Source: Lepidurus packardi (lineage: Eukaryota; Arthropoda; Branchiopoda; Notostraca; Triopsidae). Taken from it: a DNA stretch of 64,000 nucleotides. Below are positions 60,201-64,000 of this stretch, piece by piece. The position numbers were made by a program, and so were the translations under genes. Location: positions 12,685,235-12,749,234 of the forward strand of contig JAKZAN010000004.1 of assembly GCA_023053545.1 (NCBI GenBank), written 5' to 3'. Positions within the stretch are counted from its first letter, which is position 1; each line of letters starts with the position of its first letter. The notes under the pieces were generated by a model. It saw only the letters and a program-made list of their open reading frames with translations. It made no database searches and was not told the origin of the DNA.

Positions 60201-60616
60201 CTGGTTGGTAAATGTAGGCTAACGAGCCAACATATCATAGCATAGGCCGTCGATGCTATTCCTGGTTCGTTTGGATTAAGGCCAGCATGTTGTTGAGTTT
60301 GCTATGCAAATGTCATGTAGTACGTGCGGCAATGTATTCGGTCGGCTGGAAAAAGAGCTATAGACAGAAGGAGAAGCGGAGAAAGAAAGACAGCGAACGA
60401 ACATAAGGGGCGAAAGAACAGGAGACACTTTATGTGCAAGAAAAGAGACGTGGGAATGGAAATGGAAGTTGTTGCTGCTTTACGCATTGCGCCGAGGCGA
60501 CGACCTCGAAATGTCACTGGAATTGCTGCCAAAAACGGGCGCCCATAGAAACTAGCCAGGCTAGGAAAAATAAACTTACAAAATAACTACGCCGCTCACT
60601 TTTTTTTTTCTTTTAC
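57251..60616. other. Non-coding; contains family C copy 3 and small duplications
   Basis: Family C (inverted) lies at 57,590-57,650. Around 59,980-60,045 the string agaattaagcaaagtctttt occurs twice, 47 bases apart. TGACGTCA occurs at 57,633 and 57,946. No supported gene. Confidence 0.4.
57590..57650 (-). repeat. Repeat family C, copy 3 (inverted)
   Basis: The reverse complement reads cttccgtgacgtcacg then gcccataactcgggaacggc. It is colinear with copies at 14.5 and 24.7 kb. Confidence 0.7.
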
Positions 60617-60850
60617 CTTCCATCAGGGACTGTACGAAAGTTGGCGACATTTCCCTTATGGTCAGACCGCGACTCCAAGTGCTACTTCGGCCTGCTTTGC
60701 AAAAGAAGCGAAAATGCAATAATGAATTCTTCCAGAAAGGGACTGTACTAGAGCTAGGGACGTTTTCCATAAGGTCAGGCCGTCGACCGGACGCGTAGCG
60801 TTACTTCGGCCTGCTTTGCAAAAGAAGCAAAAAAAAGGCAACAATGAATA
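60617..60850. repeat. Tandem duplication, period about 113-119 bp
   Basis: agggactgtac (60,624 and 60,737) and a 27-base identical block, tacttcggcctgctttgcaa plus aagaagc (60,683 and 60,802), occur in both units. On the minus strand both units read FFCKAGRS in frame, which is a by-product of the duplication. Confidence 0.9.
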
Positions 60851-63800
60851 CGGATCAGCTATAGAACAAACTTTCGCGTCTACCCGTCCTGTTCCTCCGG
60901 CTTGACGTCACTTGGCTCGGTAGCGCGCTAGTTATTGTCCTGTCCGGTCCTGTGTTCTACAAAGGACCCACTTTTTTTGCGCTGGATGTGTCATCGAAAT
61001 ATCCACTTTGTTTTTGATTGATTTGTCCCCTGCAAAATTCAAAACCTATTTCGATGTCTGTATCTTCTCGCTTTCGTGTTTGTATTTCGTTTCGAAGGCT
61101 TCATTCGAAGATTTCAGTACTGTTTACTTGGATTGTTTCCCTTGAAAAGAGTGCATTTTGGTCAAGTTTTAGTCCGTACCCAGCGACCCAGAGTTAATCA
61201 GTCAATTCAACTTTGGTTCTTTTGTTGTTCTCATTCTTAAAGGAAAAGGTTTGCTCTTTCTGTCGTTATTTTTTGTATTTTTTTTTATCCTTTTTAGTAG
61301 CGATAACGAATGAAACATAAACCACGCCATCTCTATTGGATTGCATTTATACAGGGAAGAACAAAGAACGAGTTGACCGAGAATCTGCGGACCTTTTGAC
61401 CCTGGGCGTGATTTTTGCCAAATTCATGATTTGGCACGATATTTGCCAATTTGTTCGGAGAAGCGCATAATTCGTACGGACTTTGTCAGGAGTTGTTAGG
61501 TTGTGTCTCGATCATTGTTGTTGGGAACTTCTTTTTCTTGAAAAAAAAAAAAGAAAAAAGATTGGGATAGGAACGCGTAAAAGCGGGCTTGCGCCACCGC
61601 GTAGCTATTTTAAGGCAGCCTCCAAAGTGCTGTGTGTGTGCGTGCGCAATTAAGTTTGAGGTTTGTTGCTGGTGCAGGTTTAGGCCAACATGTTAAAAAG
61701 CGTAGCAAAAAAGACAAACGAAGCAGGAGAGCATATAGAGCAATGTAAGAAATGTTTCCTGATGCTGCATTTTATGTGTTTTTTTCAGTTCTTGGCTTGA
61801 TTTTCCTCTTTTTGACGCCATGAAGCAAGAGGCAGTCAAGTTTTTTTTTCACGAAGAGTATGACGTCAATTGGCGCCCGCTCAATACGTGCAACCTAAGC
61901 ACCTGACATCCAATTATCGAGCCATAGTACATAAACCTAACGTCTATGCGCTGCTATTGCTCTATATAGAACCCGGCCCAAACGGCCCCAGCCCGGCGAA
62001 GGAAATATCCACACAGAGAACGTTTTATGGCGCAGCAATACTTGGATAGACCCGGCCCGGCGAAGCTATAGAGCAATTCGTCGCCGAAAACGATGTCAAA
62101 CTCTTGTCTGGGCCGTGCCCCTTCTCGTTCTCTCGGTGCGATGTAAATCCGTTGTTCGGTACAATAAGCAGCAGCAATCTTATATGGCAGCGATGGTCCT
62201 TCTGGGGACGGACCATTGTCTCGCCTCCACTTGCCATTTCTTGGCGAAGGAAACTAATCTCCTGAAAATGGAAACTTGCATTCACTTTTGTAAACTGAAA
62301 GATGTTCAAGATAAAGATAAACGGAGCTCAAGGATTGTGTCGGTGGTTCAGAGTCCTGTAGTCGTGTCCGAGTCCTTTAGAAAAGGGGTACAGCATTCCC
62401 AACACTTTCTTTATTATCTTTGGGTTTAATAAGGAGCTAACGCTTTGCGGTAAAAGTTTAATGACCCAGAGGGTAAAGTGAGCATGAACCCATCGATTAG
62501 ATTCACGAGTCAGGCAGATTCCCGAATGGCCAGCCGAATGCTTTGAAAAAAAAGCACAGATTGTAAAGCAACAAACCCGAACACCAAAAGTTGGCGTATT
62601 GCTCCATCACGGACGCAGACTGCATGACTTTGCGTGGGTTCGCTCCGAAAAGTTCCATGTACCATTCCAAATCATTATTTTTTTGCTCGTAAGACGGTTC
62701 GGTTTGCTCAGGGATTAGGGTAGTCTATAGTTAGCGATTGAGGTTCCCTTTCACGATGAAAAGCTGATGGCATATTTGGCCTAAAAATGAAATACGCAGT
62801 AAACGACCCAAAACAAATGAAAACGGAAAAAAGCAGGTACTCGGCCAGCATTTTTATGGCTAACTTATGGAGCAATGTGCACCGAGGGCTCTTGTGGGTT
62901 TTCCCTTGGCCAGTCCTGGAGATTCCTTGCTCTCAAACAGCTTATTATTATTGGGGAAAGATCCTAACGCTTCTTTTTGTCTCTCTGGTCTCGCGCGGTA
63001 TAACACTCCTAGGTACCCTTTTTTTGGGGGGGGGGGGGGGGGGGGGGGGAATTATTACATACCTGTATTATTGCTACACGTAGCACCCCAAGACCTCCAA
63101 ACCTATTTTTCATAGTTCTGCATTTTGTGGCAAGTAGGCTATTAACATGCCACCCTTTTGCCTCTTTTTTATGTCTGCACCGTTTCCACCCCTTCCTAAG
63201 CAGAAAGTAGAACCTCCATACTGTTGGTTGTTGCGAAATACGGTGAAGAGGACGGTACCCTGAAAAAAAGCTGTAGGGGTTTTCCGATTTGCCTTTTACT
63301 TCCAGGTCTTATTTTCCGTGGCTTGTGTGTGTATATGTGTAGAGAAGTCAAATCTTTCTCCCAGCCTCTTCGAACTCGTTACCCTTCACTCGTCCAAAGA
63401 GCAATTTTTGAACTTGGGTCATAAAAAATGAATTGCGGGGTAGATTACCCCCTCGGTCTCAAAGAAACAGGTTTTGCTTTCTCGTTTATGGGGAAGCGAG
63501 AAGGGGGAGGCATACATTTTCCGTCTTTTCAACAAATCTTCATCCCAGGGTGATGATGAGCCACATATTTCCCATCCAAATCAGCCTCTTCTTCTGGGTT
63601 TTCGCCTTCCCAAGGCTTTTTCTTTAAAAAAAATGTTGTAAATGTTGTACTGAAGGTTCAAAGAATGCCCCAGCGAAAGAGACGTGGGCCAAAGGGCAGA
63701 GCAATTATGCAAGTTTTCCTTTTGCGCCAAGTTTTCTTCGAGGAATGTTCGACTCGTTTCGGGGATCAAAAGCAAGAAATGGCTTCACTTCATGGTTTTA

Positions 63801-64000
63801 GGCATGATTAGACAAAATCTCTCGACCAGGGAACCTTTTTTCTGGGCTCTTTTGGTTAAAACGCGGCTTAAATTGAACATTCAATAATGTGTATGACAAT
63901 AAGAAATGCTGTTGTGCCTGGCACGTCATAGTGTTATGCACTGGAAGGAAAAAAAGAGACATGGATTGGGGCAAGTTGAATTTAGTGGGTTGGATGTACT
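60851..64000. other. Non-coding, no gene seen
   Basis: TGACGTCA at 60,903 and 61,861, and a run of 24 G at 63,026-63,049. The frames at 62,025-62,429 on both strands lack domains. Confidence 0.4.
63026..63049. repeat. Homopolymer G(24)
   Basis: Twenty-four consecutive G after a T-run. Length is likely to be unreliable in an assembly. Confidence 0.85.

Noticed and set aside
63026..63049. G24 run as a functional G-quadruplex
   Set aside because: A pure homopolymer of this length is more likely a replication or assembly slippage product; no gene is near.

Overview
This window is eukaryotic, almost certainly from an arthropod. Coding sequence is sparse and split by GT-AG introns. Most of the 64 kb is AT-leaning non-coding DNA with short diverged repeats, A/T runs and no dense open reading frames. 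The best-supported gene, on the minus strand at 39,962-44,638, encodes a BTB/POZ protein with two C2H2 zinc fingers that I recognise as an ortholog of the insect transcription factor abrupt. The mix of abrupt, a tensin-type exon, wide spacing and many repeats suits a crustacean or another non-dipteran arthropod with a moderately large genome. The species cannot be fixed from the sequence.

Layout. At the left edge (130-261, minus) lies one exon of a tensin-like protein; the rest of that gene runs off the window. From about 300 to 39,900 I find no convincing gene. There are two weak coding candidates (1,387-1,797 and about 27,260-27,390, both minus). The rest is dispersed and tandem repeats, including four short interspersed families (A-D below), a tRNA-Tyr 5'-half insertion with flanking duplications at 14.4 kb, and several diverged tandem duplications. 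Abrupt occupies 39.96-44.64 kb as four coding exons with introns of 1,057, 84 and 1,501 bases; its N-terminal exon was not found. From 46.4 to 51.0 kb the sequence is richer in G+C and CpG, and probably holds upstream or promoter sequence for abrupt and for a divergent gene on the plus strand. That gene has a start-containing exon at 51,048-51,278, a lysine/serine-rich exon at 52,771-52,863 and a probable coiled-coil exon from 55,323, all joining in phase 0. I do not recognise its product. From about 55.4 kb to the right edge I see repeats, long homopolymers and a perfect 14-bp hairpin, but no gene.

How things work together. Abrupt is a nuclear transcription factor that patterns neurons, muscles and epithelia. 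Tensin links integrin adhesions to actin. They are separated by about 40 kb and nothing suggests a functional cluster. The unusual signals are in the non-coding part: a motif TTCAYTGTTG occurring about 18 times, 11 copies of the palindrome TGACGTCA, and the tRNA-half insertion. The first two are probably carried by old transposable-element families, but this could not be tested here.
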